Below are positions 38,879 through 48,207 of a DNA stretch of 64,000 nucleotides, one piece after another. The notes beneath the pieces are model-generated. The model was given only the letters and a program-made list of their open reading frames with translations, was not told where the DNA came from and ran no database searches. Positions within the stretch are counted from its first letter, which is position 1; the number at the start of each line of letters is the position of its first letter. Position numbers and translations under genes: made by a program. Source of the stretch: Colwellia ponticola (GTDB taxonomy: Bacteria; Pseudomonadota; Gammaproteobacteria; Enterobacterales; Alteromonadaceae); NCBI RefSeq assembly GCF_005885605.1, contig NZ_SZVP01000005.1, positions 124,001 through 188,000 of the forward strand. Reading direction: 5' to 3'.

Positions 38879-39904
38879 TTACGTCCAATCTAAAATGACC
38901 TTGCCCGATTGACCAGAGCGCATCACATCAAAACCTTGTTGAAAATCATCAACATTATAATGATGGGTAATTATCGGACTAAGATCTAAGCCCGACTGGA
39001 TTAAACTCGCCATTTTATACCAGGTTTCAAACATTTCACGGCCATAAATGCCTTTGATGGTTAACCCTTTAAAAATAACTTGGCTCCAATCAATGGCCAT
39101 ATCGCTACCAGGAATCCCTAGCATGGCAATTTTACCACCATTATTCATGTTATCTAACATACTAGTAAAGGCCATTGGTACACCTGACATTTCTAAGCCA
39201 ACATCAAAGCCTTCAGTCATACCTAAATCATTCATCACATCAACTAAACTTTCTTTACTCACATCAACAGCGCGTGTTGCGCCCATTTTTCTGGCGAGAT
39301 CAAGACGGTATTCATTCACGTCTGTAATTACTACATGGCGTGCACCCACGTGTTTTGCAACCGCCGCTGCCATAATACCGATAGGGCCAGCGCCAGTAAT
39401 TAAGACATCTTCCCCGACTAAATCAAAGGATAGTGCGGTATGAACAGCATTACCAAAAGGATCAAAAATAGCCGCTAAATCATCTGATATTTCATCAGGT
39501 AATTTAAAAGCATTATACGCGGGGATCACCAAATATTCTGCAAATGAGCCCGCACGATTAACACCAACGCCCACGGTATTTCGACATAAGTGCGTGCGAC
39601 CACCTCGACAATTACGGCAATGACCGCACGTGATATGGCCTTCACCTGAGACTCGGTCACCTAAACTAAAACCTTTAACTTCTTGACCCATGCCCACGAC
39701 TTCGCCAGCGTATTCATGACCAACAACCATAGGCACTGGAATAGTTTTTTGTGCCCATTCATCCCAGTTATAAATATGAATATCGGTACCACAAATAGCG
39801 GTTTTTTTAATTTTTATCAGCAGATCATTATGACCCGGAGTTGGTTTTTCAGTACTTGTTAACCAGATGCCTGTTTCTGCTTTTAATTTAGCTAAAGACT
39901 TCAT
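38879..39904 (-). CDS. tdh: L-threonine 3-dehydrogenase
   Basis: Zinc- and NAD-dependent oxidation of L-threonine to 2-amino-3-oxobutanoate. The 341-residue MDR protein has the catalytic zinc ligands in [16 protein letters not shown] and [10 protein letters not shown], the structural zinc cluster [15 protein letters not shown], and the coenzyme-binding [15 protein letters not shown]. Length and ends match E. coli Tdh. It follows kbl by 67 bp, and the pair forms the threonine-to-glycine pathway. Confidence 0.96.
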   Translation of the reverse strand: MKSLAKLKAETGIWLTSTEKPTPGHNDLLIKIKKTAICGTDIHIYNWDEWAQKTIPVPMVVGHEYAGEVVGMGQEVKGFSLGDRVSGEGHITCGHCRNCRGGRTHLCRNTVGVGVNRAGSFAEYLVIPAYNAFKLPDEISDDLAAIFDPFGNAVHTALSFDLVGEDVLITGAGPIGIMAAAVAKHVGARHVVITDVNEYRLDLARKMGATRAVDVSKESLVDVMNDLGMTEGFDVGLEMSGVPMAFTSMLDNMNNGGKIAMLGIPGSDMAIDWSQVIFKGLTIKGIYGREMFETWYKMASLIQSGLDLSPIITHHYNVDDFQQGFDVMRSGQSGKVILDWT

Positions 39905-39971
39905 TTTTTTCTCTATCTTTGTTGTTTTTCATTGTTAATATAACGTTTTGTCGACACACCAAGCGAATAAT

Positions 39972-41165
39972 TTAAATAACTGCCATTGACTTACCGATAC
40001 GGGTAAAGGCTGCAATAGCATGGTCTAATTGTGCTTTACTGTGCGCAGCAGAAATTTGGGTGCGAATACGCGCCTGCCCTTTAGGCACCACAGGAAAAGA
40101 AAAGCCAATGACGTAAATACCTTCAGCTAATAATTGCTCAGCCATGGCACTAGCCACTTTAGCATCGCCTAACATCACCGGTATAATAGCGTGATCAGCA
40201 CCCGCACAGGTAAAACCTGCCGCCGTCATATTTTTACGGAAATAAGCCGCGTTATCTTTGAGGGTTTTGCGTAAATCGTCACCTTGCGCTAGTAATTCAA
40301 GTACCGTTAATGAAGCATTAACAATCGCAGGGGCGAGTGAATTAGAAAATAAGTAAGGGCGAGAGCGTTGACGTAACCATTCTATCACTTCTTTTTTAGC
40401 TGAGGTAAAACCGCCTGACGCACCGCCCATCGCTTTACCCAAGGTACCGGTAATAATATCTACACGCCCGATAACATCACAATATTCATGGCTGCCACGA
40501 CCTTGTTCGCCAACAAAGCCTACGGCATGTGAATCATCAACCATCACCATAGCATTGTATTTATCCGCTAAATCACAGACGCCTTTTAAGTTAGCAATAA
40601 CACCATCCATTGAGAACACGCCATCAGTAGCAATTAACTTAAAACGTGCGCCTGCAGCATCCGCTTCAATTAAGCTTTGCTCTAAAGCGGCCATATCATT
40701 GTTGGCATAACGAAAGCGCTTGGCTTTACATAAACGTACCCCATCAATAATAGAAGCATGATTTAAGGCATCACTAATAATGGCATCTTCTGCCCCTAAT
40801 AAGGTTTCAAATAACCCTGCATTAGCATCAAAGCATGACGAGTATAAAATGGTATCTTCCATGCCTAAAAACTCGCTAATACCTTGTTCTAATTCTTTAT
40901 GGATATCTTGCGTACCACAAATAAAACGTACCGACGCCATACCAAAACCGTGTTCATCTAAACCTGTTTTTGCCGCCGCTATTAACTCGGGGTGATTGGC
41001 TAAGCCTAAATAGTTATTCGCACAAAAATTAACGACCTGTTCACCGCTAGCAACCGATATTTGAGCTTGTTGAGCGGTAGTAATAATACGCTCAGCTTTG
41101 TACAAGCCCTCAGTTTTAACTTGGTCTATTTGTGTTTGAATATGGGAATAAAAATTTACTGACAT
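39972..41165 (-). CDS. kbl: Glycine C-acetyltransferase (2-amino-3-ketobutyrate CoA ligase)
   Basis: PLP enzyme that cleaves 2-amino-3-oxobutanoate with CoA to glycine and acetyl-CoA. The PLP lysine is in [33 protein letters not shown] [18 protein letters not shown] and [14 protein letters not shown] are conserved. I use the ATG at 41165 ([10 protein letters not shown], 397 residues), which has GAGGT 6 nt upstream and agrees with the family length, instead of the ATG at 41216. First gene of kbl-tdh. Confidence 0.95.
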   Translation of the reverse strand: MSVNFYSHIQTQIDQVKTEGLYKAERIITTAQQAQISVASGEQVVNFCANNYLGLANHPELIAAAKTGLDEHGFGMASVRFICGTQDIHKELEQGISEFLGMEDTILYSSCFDANAGLFETLLGAEDAIISDALNHASIIDGVRLCKAKRFRYANNDMAALEQSLIEADAAGARFKLIATDGVFSMDGVIANLKGVCDLADKYNAMVMVDDSHAVGFVGEQGRGSHEYCDVIGRVDIITGTLGKAMGGASGGFTSAKKEVIEWLRQRSRPYLFSNSLAPAIVNASLTVLELLAQGDDLRKTLKDNAAYFRKNMTAAGFTCAGADHAIIPVMLGDAKVASAMAEQLLAEGIYVIGFSFPVVPKGQARIRTQISAAHSKAQLDHAIAAFTRIGKSMAVI

Positions 41166-41438
41166 GAGATACCTCAACAGCGAAAGTAATGAATGGTTAA
41201 GCCGCATTATACTCAATATTAGCGCTAAAACACCGTTAGCAAAAACACGGAGATATTGCTTTAGAGTGCTTGGTGTAACTAAAAGCTTCCTATTTTATGC
41301 TTAATGAACACAATACGCGGTTACTCAAAGGAATTAATGTTTAAGGCATACTTCGTACAGCCATAATTGCTAAGGCTTATTTGCAAGTCCTTTGATATAA
41401 TCTACCGATAAACTGACCATTGAGCAATATTCTCCTAT

Positions 41439-42872
41439 ATGATTTCCCTGCTAATTTACCGCATTATACTCTTGCTGTTATCACCGTTATTATTGGCTTT
41501 TTTACTGGTGCGTTCTAAGAATAACACCGCTTATCGTCAGCGCTTATCAGAGCGTTTGGGGTTTTTCCCAAAACCTTACCAACAAGGCGGTATTGTTGTG
41601 CACGCTGCCAGTGTTGGTGAAGTTATTGCCTTACAAAGTTTTATCGAGAAGTTATTGGTTACTTACCCTCATTTGCCCATCACTATTACCTCATTTACTC
41701 CAACCGGCTCGGCACAAATATCGAAATGTTTTGGTGACCGTGTTCAACACGGTTATTTGCCGCTAGACATACTGCCCTGCACTGCCTTATTTCTGCAGCG
41801 CCTTAAACCTACCATGATGATTTTTATGGAAACCGAATTATGGCCTAACTTAATTGCTCAATGTAGTAAGCGCTCAGTTAAATTATTATTAATTAATGGT
41901 CGCTTATCGAAGAAATCTTTAACGAGTTATCAAAAAGTAAACCGACTTATTGAACCCTGTTTAAATCGCTTTGATAAAATACTCACTCAAAGTGAAGAAA
42001 ACTTAACGCATTTTCTACAACTAGGTGCAGAGGCAAGTCGCTGTCTAAATACTGGTAATGTAAAGTTTGATATGAGTATTAATCAGCAAGTGACCACTAA
42101 AAAAGCGGAGTTAGCCAAATTACTTTTTGCCAATAAAAATCAAACCAAAAGAACCATTTGGCTAATTGCCAGTACCCATGAGGGCGATGAAGCTATTGCC
42201 TTAGCTGCCTTTAAGCAATTATTGCTAGACTACCCACAGCTATTATTAGTGATAGTGCCAAGACACCCAGAGCGGTTTGAGCAAGTCGCTAGTCTTTGTA
42301 CTAAGCAAGGTTTTACATTAGCAAAGCGCAGTGAAAGTACCGTTATTAACAATGAACAAGTGTGGTTACTTGATAGCCTTGGCGAACTTATGGCGGCTTT
42401 TGATCTCAGTAATATCGTCACCATGGGGGGAAGTTTTAGTGCAGTAGGAGGTCACAATCCATTAGAGCCGGCTTTATTTAACAAACCGATTATTGTTGGT
42501 CCTAACATGAGTAACTTTAACGAAATAATGCAGCAGTTAAGGCAAGAGCAAGCCGTTATTGAGCTAACCTATAATTCGGTAGTTAATGATACTGCCACTC
42601 ATAAGGCTAGTCCTGAGCTTGCCAGTCAACTTGTAGAGCAACTTATCGGTAAAGTGAAACACTTATTACAACAACCCGCTGAGCAAAAAGCCTTAGGTGA
42701 AAATGCTCTTAAAGTGGTGTTGGCGAATCAAGGTGCTAGTGACAAAACTTTAGCGCAAGTAATAAAGCTGTTGGCGACGATAAATATCAACCCTGAGATA
42801 AATATTAACCCTGACATTACCCGTAAAGTTAGTATTGACACTACCATCCCAAAATTAAGAGGCCGCGAGTGA
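41439..42872 (+). CDS. waaA: 3-deoxy-D-manno-octulosonic acid transferase
   Basis: Inner-membrane-anchored glycosyltransferase adding Kdo to lipid A precursor. An N-terminal anchor helix is followed by RLSERLGFFP, the donor/acceptor-site VVHAASVGEVIAL, FMETELWPNL, LLINGRLSKKS and the C-terminal Rossmann MGGSFSAVGGHNPLEPALF. At 477 residues it is longer than E. coli WaaA because of a C-terminal tail that includes two near-identical 18-bp repeats (Ile-Asn-Pro-Glu-Ile-Asn units). Its stop overlaps the GTG start of kdkA by 4 bp. Confidence 0.94.
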   Translation: MISLLIYRIILLLLSPLLLAFLLVRSKNNTAYRQRLSERLGFFPKPYQQGGIVVHAASVGEVIALQSFIEKLLVTYPHLPITITSFTPTGSAQISKCFGDRVQHGYLPLDILPCTALFLQRLKPTMMIFMETELWPNLIAQCSKRSVKLLLINGRLSKKSLTSYQKVNRLIEPCLNRFDKILTQSEENLTHFLQLGAEASRCLNTGNVKFDMSINQQVTTKKAELAKLLFANKNQTKRTIWLIASTHEGDEAIALAAFKQLLLDYPQLLLVIVPRHPERFEQVASLCTKQGFTLAKRSESTVINNEQVWLLDSLGELMAAFDLSNIVTMGGSFSAVGGHNPLEPALFNKPIIVGPNMSNFNEIMQQLRQEQAVIELTYNSVVNDTATHKASPELASQLVEQLIGKVKHLLQQPAEQKALGENALKVVLANQGASDKTLAQVIKLLATININPEININPDITRKVSIDTTIPKLRGRE

Positions 42873-43633
42873 CGCAAGCAACAACCAACGAGAATTTTTC
42901 TAAGCTTAAACAAGGTAACGTTACCTGCTTTTTCAATCAAAGCCTGATCAGCGATTTTAGTGCGGCAATGTTGAGCCCAAGCTATTGGCAACAACACAAT
43001 GCTGTTACCGGTTCCGCCCAAGGTCGCGGCACTACCTGGTTTGTCGCCTATAAAGACCATAAAAACATCCAACACGATTGGGTGTTGCGTCATTATTATC
43101 GCGGTGGTTTAATCGGTAAAATTAATAAGGATTCTTACTGGTTTACTGGCGTAGAAAAAACCCGTGCAGCCGTTGAGTTTGCTTTATTACGTCATATGAA
43201 AACACTGCAACTACCCGCTCCTGAGCCTATTGCTTACCGTGTTACTCAACAAGGCTTATGTTATAAAGCTGACTTGCTTTCTAGTCGTATTCAACACGCT
43301 CAAGATTTGGTGGCTGTGTTATCTAAGCAGCCTTTAGCAGATGATATTTGGCAACGTATTGGTGCGACCATTAAACGCTTTCATCACCATGGTATTTATC
43401 ATCATGATTTAAATAGCCATAATATTTTACTGGATAATAAAGCGCAGGTGTTTTTAATTGATTTTGATCGCTGTGAATTACGTACTAATCCGGTAAAGAC
43501 TCAGTGGAAGCAAGAAAACATGGCGCGTTTACAGCGCTCATTTTTAAAAGAGTTAACTAAACAACCGCAGTTTTATTTTACCGAGCAAAACTGGCAAACC
43601 TTAATGAGCAGTTATCAACAAACTATTATTTAG
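42869..43633 (+). CDS. kdkA: 3-deoxy-D-manno-octulosonic acid kinase
   Basis: Phosphorylates the Kdo residue of lipopolysaccharide at O-4, typical of species with a single Kdo. The 254-residue protein has the kinase-like core: WVLRHYYRGGLIGKI, the catalytic HHDLNSHNILLD (H-D-x4-N) and the metal-binding IDFDRCELR. GTG start overlapping the waaA stop (GTGA) shows translational coupling. It ends 4 bp from the convergent hydrolase gene. Confidence 0.93.
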   Translation: MTQATTNENFSKLKQGNVTCFFNQSLISDFSAAMLSPSYWQQHNAVTGSAQGRGTTWFVAYKDHKNIQHDWVLRHYYRGGLIGKINKDSYWFTGVEKTRAAVEFALLRHMKTLQLPAPEPIAYRVTQQGLCYKADLLSSRIQHAQDLVAVLSKQPLADDIWQRIGATIKRFHHHGIYHHDLNSHNILLDNKAQVFLIDFDRCELRTNPVKTQWKQENMARLQRSFLKELTKQPQFYFTEQNWQTLMSSYQQTII

Positions 43634-43637
43634 TTAG

Positions 43638-45032
43638 TTATTCGCTCATTGATGATTGCGTGGCCTGCAAAAATGCCGTCATTTCAGTAAGCATTTCAGC
43701 ATAGTAAGGGTTGTAGGTTAGTCTTTGCATTGCTCGCTTATGCGCAAGATTAATGGCGGTAGTCTCTCCCTTAATAGTCTGTTTATTATTTTTACAGGCT
43801 TGATAGCGGGCGGTATCTTTTACATAGTGACCACAATTTCTATATTGCCCATTAACACCATAATGGGGGTTATCAGGCGAATTAGTGGTGGCAATATGAG
43901 AGACATCTAACACATCACTGCATAAGCTTTTTGGCGAGCACTCTGGCACGATTACCGTCATCACATCTGCTAACTTCGAAGGCAACTGATTGTTATCACC
44001 ATAATAAATTAACACGCTTTTTTTCATCTGCGTTTTAGCAGAAGCTAATTGCCACTGTTGAACTAACTGTAAAGTATGTTTGGTGTCTATGGTTTGATCG
44101 TGTTCACTAACAACAACAAAGAGTGGTATTTCATGTAACTGTCGACTTGCACTAGCGCCTTCATCAACAACGAGACTCATGATCGAATTAACCTGCGCCG
44201 CGGCGTGATAGGGGAATGATTCATATTTAGCAAAATCTATATCGGCATCGATATCAAGCCAATCAACAAAAGGAATAGCATCAATGTATTTAGCTAACCA
44301 AGCTAAACTATTTTTCGCTTTTGACGCCGGAGACCACATAAATAAGCCTTTAATCTTTGTATCAACCTGCTCTTTTTGCATTAAATAATCAAAAATAAGT
44401 GCGCCACCGGTAGATAAACCGCCAAGATAAACTTCGCTATAATCCGCTAAGGTTTGCTCTATGGCAAAGGTTGCCGCCTGCTGCCACTCTTCATAATTCG
44501 TATTTAATAACGCTGATGGCGCCGTCCCATGCCCGGGTAATAACAAGGTACGTACGGTAAAACCCTGTTGGTAAAAAAACTGGCTTAGATCATGAAAAGA
44601 AAACGGTGAATCTGTTAATCCGTGAATAAGCAAAATAGCTTTATCATTATTATTTTGGGCTAGCTCAAACGGTGCGAGCAACTGGCTTATTTGCGGCGTT
44701 GTTGACCAATGATTCTTTTTTGCTAACTGCTGGTAGGTCTCAGTAACAAGCGGACAAGGCATACTTGCTCTAGGGTTTTTCTGAATTATTTGCTGATAAG
44801 CCTGGCTAAGATATTGTTGATAGCTTGATAGGCTTTTAAAATGAATACCGGTGAACTGCTCATCTTGCTCTGTATCGGCTAGTTCATTAACAAATCGATA
44901 CTTACCCGATTCAATAAGCGAGACATAATCCTCTTGAATAGTCAGGCAATTTTCCTGTGCCACAGCCACCTGAGTATATGACAAAGTACTTACTAGCCAG
45001 AATAAGAACTTGTACCTCTTAGCATTGAACAT
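43638..45032 (-). CDS. Exported alpha/beta hydrolase
   Basis: A 464-residue secreted or periplasmic alpha/beta hydrolase. A signal peptide (FLFWLVSTLSYTQVAVAQEN) precedes a 110-residue N-terminal region and then the fold core: LLIHGLTDSPFSFHDLS (oxyanion loop), LLLPGHGTAPS, and the nucleophile elbow GLSTGG. The acid is probably in VVSEHDQTID and the histidine in the SHIATT or HYGVNG region. I use the ATG at 45032 since AGGGA lies 7 nt before it and abuts the ATG at 45038. Substrate (lipid, ester or peptide) not predictable. Confidence 0.8.
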   Translation of the reverse strand: MFNAKRYKFLFWLVSTLSYTQVAVAQENCLTIQEDYVSLIESGKYRFVNELADTEQDEQFTGIHFKSLSSYQQYLSQAYQQIIQKNPRASMPCPLVTETYQQLAKKNHWSTTPQISQLLAPFELAQNNNDKAILLIHGLTDSPFSFHDLSQFFYQQGFTVRTLLLPGHGTAPSALLNTNYEEWQQAATFAIEQTLADYSEVYLGGLSTGGALIFDYLMQKEQVDTKIKGLFMWSPASKAKNSLAWLAKYIDAIPFVDWLDIDADIDFAKYESFPYHAAAQVNSIMSLVVDEGASASRQLHEIPLFVVVSEHDQTIDTKHTLQLVQQWQLASAKTQMKKSVLIYYGDNNQLPSKLADVMTVIVPECSPKSLCSDVLDVSHIATTNSPDNPHYGVNGQYRNCGHYVKDTARYQACKNNKQTIKGETTAINLAHKRAMQRLTYNPYYAEMLTEMTAFLQATQSSMSE

Positions 45033-45183
45033 AACCATTCCCTGTGAGTGTTGCTTAATTGTGCTGTTTAATTATGTTAGGTAACGGCTAAACTAATTAG
45101 CGAATTAATTGACGAACTAATCACCGTACTAATAGAGTAATAATAGCTAATGTTGCCAAGAATATTTCTCCAAAATAGTACAC

Positions 45184-45224
45184 AAAAAAATAACGCCTTT
45201 GAAGCATTAACTACAAAGGCGTTA
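45184..45224 (-). terminator. Rho-independent terminator of rph-pyrE
   Basis: On the minus strand, TAACGCCTTTG, a 12-nt loop, CAAAGGCGTTA and then TTTTTTT. It lies about 45 bp past the pyrE stop codon. Confidence 0.88.
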
Positions 45225-45270
45225 GTGATTTTCACATGACTATACTTTTTTCACTAACAATCGTTAGCCA

Positions 45271-45924
45271 TTAAATACCGTACGTTAGACGATATTGTTT
45301 AATGTTTGCTAAGTTATCAGTTAATTCTGGCTTATTAGCGACTTGCTCTTCAAGATAGGTAACCACATCACCTAAGGTAACAATCGCAGCAACTTGTGTG
45401 CCGAAATCACGTTCAACTTCTTGAATTGCAGACAGTTCTCCTTGGCCTTTTTCTTGACGATCAAGCGCAATTAATACACCTGAAAGCTGTGCACCTTGGG
45501 CTTTAATAATCTCCATTGATTCACGAATAGCCGTACCAGCGGTGATAACATCATCAACTAACATGATTTTACCTGCAAGTGCCGCGCCCACTAATGAACC
45601 ACCTTCACCGTGTTGTTTAGCTTCTTTACGATTAAAGCAATACGGTACATCAATATTATGATGATCGTATAACGCAACCGTCGTGGTAGTCGCAATAGGA
45701 ATACCTTTGTAAGCTGGACCAAAAACTAAATCAAAATCAATTTTTGCATCCATTAATGTTGCCGCATAAAAACGACCTAAACGGGCTAAATCACCACCTG
45801 TTTTAAACATACCGGCGTTAAAAAAGTAAGGGCTAACACGGCCAGATTTTAGCGTGAACTCACCAAAGCGTAATACTTGTTTCTCAATTGCAAATTCAAT
45901 AAATTCGCGTTGATAATCTTTCAT
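45271..45924 (-). CDS. pyrE: Orotate phosphoribosyltransferase
   Basis: Converts orotate and PRPP to orotidine 5'-phosphate in pyrimidine synthesis. The 217-residue protein has the PRPP-binding [17 protein letters not shown], the catalytic-loop region [12 protein letters not shown] and the [12 protein letters not shown] loop. Length and N-terminus ([29 protein letters not shown]) match the gammaproteobacterial form. It follows rph by 17 bp; no obvious UTP-sensing attenuator with a leader hairpin is seen in that gap. Confidence 0.96.
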   Translation of the reverse strand: MKDYQREFIEFAIEKQVLRFGEFTLKSGRVSPYFFNAGMFKTGGDLARLGRFYAATLMDAKIDFDLVFGPAYKGIPIATTTTVALYDHHNIDVPYCFNRKEAKQHGEGGSLVGAALAGKIMLVDDVITAGTAIRESMEIIKAQGAQLSGVLIALDRQEKGQGELSAIQEVERDFGTQVAAIVTLGDVVTYLEEQVANKPELTDNLANIKQYRLTYGI

Positions 45925-45941
45925 TGTTATTTCCTGTGCGT

Positions 45942-46655
45942 TTAGCTTAATGCAGCTTTTTGTATGTCGAATAGTTCATTAATACCGTGTTTAGCTAAGC
46001 TAAGCATTGCTTGCATTTCTTCAAAGCTAAACGGCTCTTCTTCAGCAGTCCCTTGTACTTCAATTAACTTACCGGTATCTGTCATGACTACATTCATGTC
46101 AGTGTCCGCTGCTGAATCTTCTATATAATCTAAATCAGCAACGGCTTCGCCTTTATAAATACCAACCGATACCGCAGCAATCATGTGCTTAAGTGGATTG
46201 GTTTTAATAATGTCTTTAGCGCGCATATAATTAAGCGCATCAACAAGGGCAACACACGCACCAGTAATAGCCGCAGTACGCGTACCACCGTCAGCCTGGA
46301 TTACATCACAGTCAACTGAAATAGTATTTTCACCTAAGGCTTTTAAATCAACCGCAGCGCGTAAGGCACGAGCAATCAAACGAGAAATTTCTAAAGTACG
46401 CCCGCTTTGCTTACCTGTAGCTGCTTCACGACGCATACGCGTATGCGTAGAACGCGGTAACATGCCATATTCAGCCGTAACCCAGCCCTTGCCTTTACCT
46501 TTTAAGAAACGTGGCACACCGACTTCAACGGTCGCAGTACAAATGACTTTAGTTTCACCAAATTCAATAAGTACCGAGCCTTCGGCATGAGTGGTAAACT
46601 GACGGGTAATAGTTACCGGGCGAATTTGCCCCAATGTTCTACCGCTTGGACGCAT
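45942..46655 (-). CDS. rph: Ribonuclease PH
   Basis: Phosphorolytic 3'-exoribonuclease that trims tRNA 3' ends. The 237-residue protein has [15 protein letters not shown] at the N-terminus, [39 protein letters not shown] (phosphate site) and the [15 protein letters not shown] region. Full length, unlike the truncated rph of E. coli K-12. First gene of rph-pyrE, divergent from the three-gene oxidoreductase operon. Confidence 0.96.
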   Translation of the reverse strand: MRPSGRTLGQIRPVTITRQFTTHAEGSVLIEFGETKVICTATVEVGVPRFLKGKGKGWVTAEYGMLPRSTHTRMRREAATGKQSGRTLEISRLIARALRAAVDLKALGENTISVDCDVIQADGGTRTAAITGACVALVDALNYMRAKDIIKTNPLKHMIAAVSVGIYKGEAVADLDYIEDSAADTDMNVVMTDTGKLIEVQGTAEEEPFSFEEMQAMLSLAKHGINELFDIQKAALS

Positions 46656-46864
46656 GTGTGTTCCTTTATCTTTAGAGTGAGACTGAAAAATTAATTGCGC
46701 TATTATAGTGCTTATAACTAAGTCACTTCAAGATGCGTGTCTTCACACAGAGATTAAATGCTATATTTTGAAGTAATATGAGTACAAAAGAGATTTTTGA
46801 AATAAAGTTAGGTAAAGCAAGGTCATGTTAGTTGTCTTAATCATAAATATTATTAGAGCGTATT

Positions 46865-47413
46865 ATGAAAATTTTTAGCTCATTAGTCATCTGTTTAAAC
46901 ATACTGTTTAGTAGTGTCGCTATAGCAAACACTTCATCTATGGCAGTAGCACCAAACTTACCCACTTACAGTAAAGTGTATGATGACCAACGCGATCCTT
47001 TTGCTGATGCTTTGGCTGCACTAGCGCTAGCACAAGCAACCAATCGACAGGTGCTTATTGAGATAGGCGGTAACTGGTGTAATTGGTGCGAAAAAATGGA
47101 TAACTTTCTAGTGAAAAATCCCGAAGTGTATCAAGCACTACATAGCCAATATGTCGTATTGAAAGTTAACGTAAGTGACCGCAATGAAAATAATGATTTT
47201 ATGCAATCACTACCGCCAGTATTAGGCTATCCGCATATGTATGTATCAACCGCGCAAGGTAAAATGATTTTATCGAAAGACACCGCGGAATTATTAGAGG
47301 GTAGTGATTACTCAACAACCCAATGGTTGAGCTTTTTAAGCAATTGGTCAGTTAGTGCTACTGCCGTTCAAGCACAACTTACTGCGACCACAAAAAACGG
47401 AGCAGTTCAGTGA
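46865..47413 (+). CDS. Exported thioredoxin-like protein
   Basis: A 182-residue thioredoxin-fold protein with a signal peptide (SSLVICLNILFSSVAIANTS). The redox motif is W-C-N-W-C-E-K (GNWCNWCEKM), typical of the DUF255/thioredoxin_7 group rather than classical TrxA. Its stop overlaps the next ATG by 4 bp, so it is coupled to the gluconate-dehydrogenase-subunit-3-like gene. A role in maturing or protecting cysteines of the oxidoreductase is an inference from this coupling. Confidence 0.82.
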   Translation: MKIFSSLVICLNILFSSVAIANTSSMAVAPNLPTYSKVYDDQRDPFADALAALALAQATNRQVLIEIGGNWCNWCEKMDNFLVKNPEVYQALHSQYVVLKVNVSDRNENNDFMQSLPPVLGYPHMYVSTAQGKMILSKDTAELLEGSDYSTTQWLSFLSNWSVSATAVQAQLTATTKNGAVQ

Positions 47414-48207
47414 TGAATGCCAATAAATGTTCATCTTTTTTTGATAAGAATTATCAAACACCTGAGTTTATTAACAAACAAAAAAAACAAAACCAGCAAA
47501 ACCAGCAAAACCGCCGTCGTTTTCTTAAATCAGCAGCCGGTATGGGCGTATTAACCACTTTACCAGCATTCGGTTTAGATGTAGGTGTTAGCGTTGACAG
47601 ACAAACTTCGCTCAATGAATTACTTCATAGCCTAGTGAAAACAGATCCTTGGTTAACACTGGACGCCACCCTCAATCACTTATTGCCTCATTCAGCAACA
47701 GGTCCAAGCGCCCGCGATATACAAGCAACTTATTATTTATACCAAGTAATGACGGTACAACCGACCGATCAATATGAAAAAGAATTTATCCTCAAGGGGG
47801 TTGGTTGGTTAAACGGTTATGCCAATAGTGAAAAATCTGCTAATTTTGCTCAATTGAGCATTGCCGATAAAGAACAATTACTGCAGGGCATTAGTCGCTC
47901 AAGCGCAGGACAAAACTGGTTAAATACTTTACTCGGTTATATTTTCCAAGCCATGCTTGCCCCTGCCAGTTATGGTGGTAACCCTAATGGTATTGGTTGG
48001 CAATGGTTAGCACATCAACCTGGCTTTCCTTTACCTGAAAAAGGACAACGCTACTTCGAATTACCCAGCAGAGCCCGTATTAGTTTTCTTAATCAAGTAC
48101 ATTCTACTAGCGCACAAAAAATCGCCCCTCATAAGCGCATAGCATCTGACGATAATCGCCTTGCTTCACGCGCTAAGGCATCACCTCAAGGAACAAGAAA
48201 AGCATGA
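47410..48207 (+). CDS. Gluconate 2-dehydrogenase subunit 3-like protein (Tat substrate)
   Basis: A 265-residue protein resembling the small (gamma) subunit of membrane-bound gluconate 2-dehydrogenases. A Gln/Asn-rich leader precedes a twin-arginine signal (NRRRFLKSAAGMGVLTT, residues 34-50), so it would be exported folded, probably carrying the GMC flavoprotein along, as in gluconate dehydrogenases. Core motifs: LDATLNHLLPHSATGPSA and the MLAPASYGGNPNGIGWQWL segment that is diagnostic for the family. The 4-bp overlaps on both sides mark it as the middle gene of an operon. Confidence 0.85.
   Translation: MMNANKCSSFFDKNYQTPEFINKQKKQNQQNQQNRRRFLKSAAGMGVLTTLPAFGLDVGVSVDRQTSLNELLHSLVKTDPWLTLDATLNHLLPHSATGPSARDIQATYYLYQVMTVQPTDQYEKEFILKGVGWLNGYANSEKSANFAQLSIADKEQLLQGISRSSAGQNWLNTLLGYIFQAMLAPASYGGNPNGIGWQWLAHQPGFPLPEKGQRYFELPSRARISFLNQVHSTSAQKIAPHKRIASDDNRLASRAKASPQGTRKA

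Noticed and set aside
46726..46774. ACTTCAA / TTGAAGT inverted repeat in the rph-thioredoxin gap
   Set aside because: Seven-base arms with a long loop are expected by chance in AT-rich DNA and no second copy was seen.
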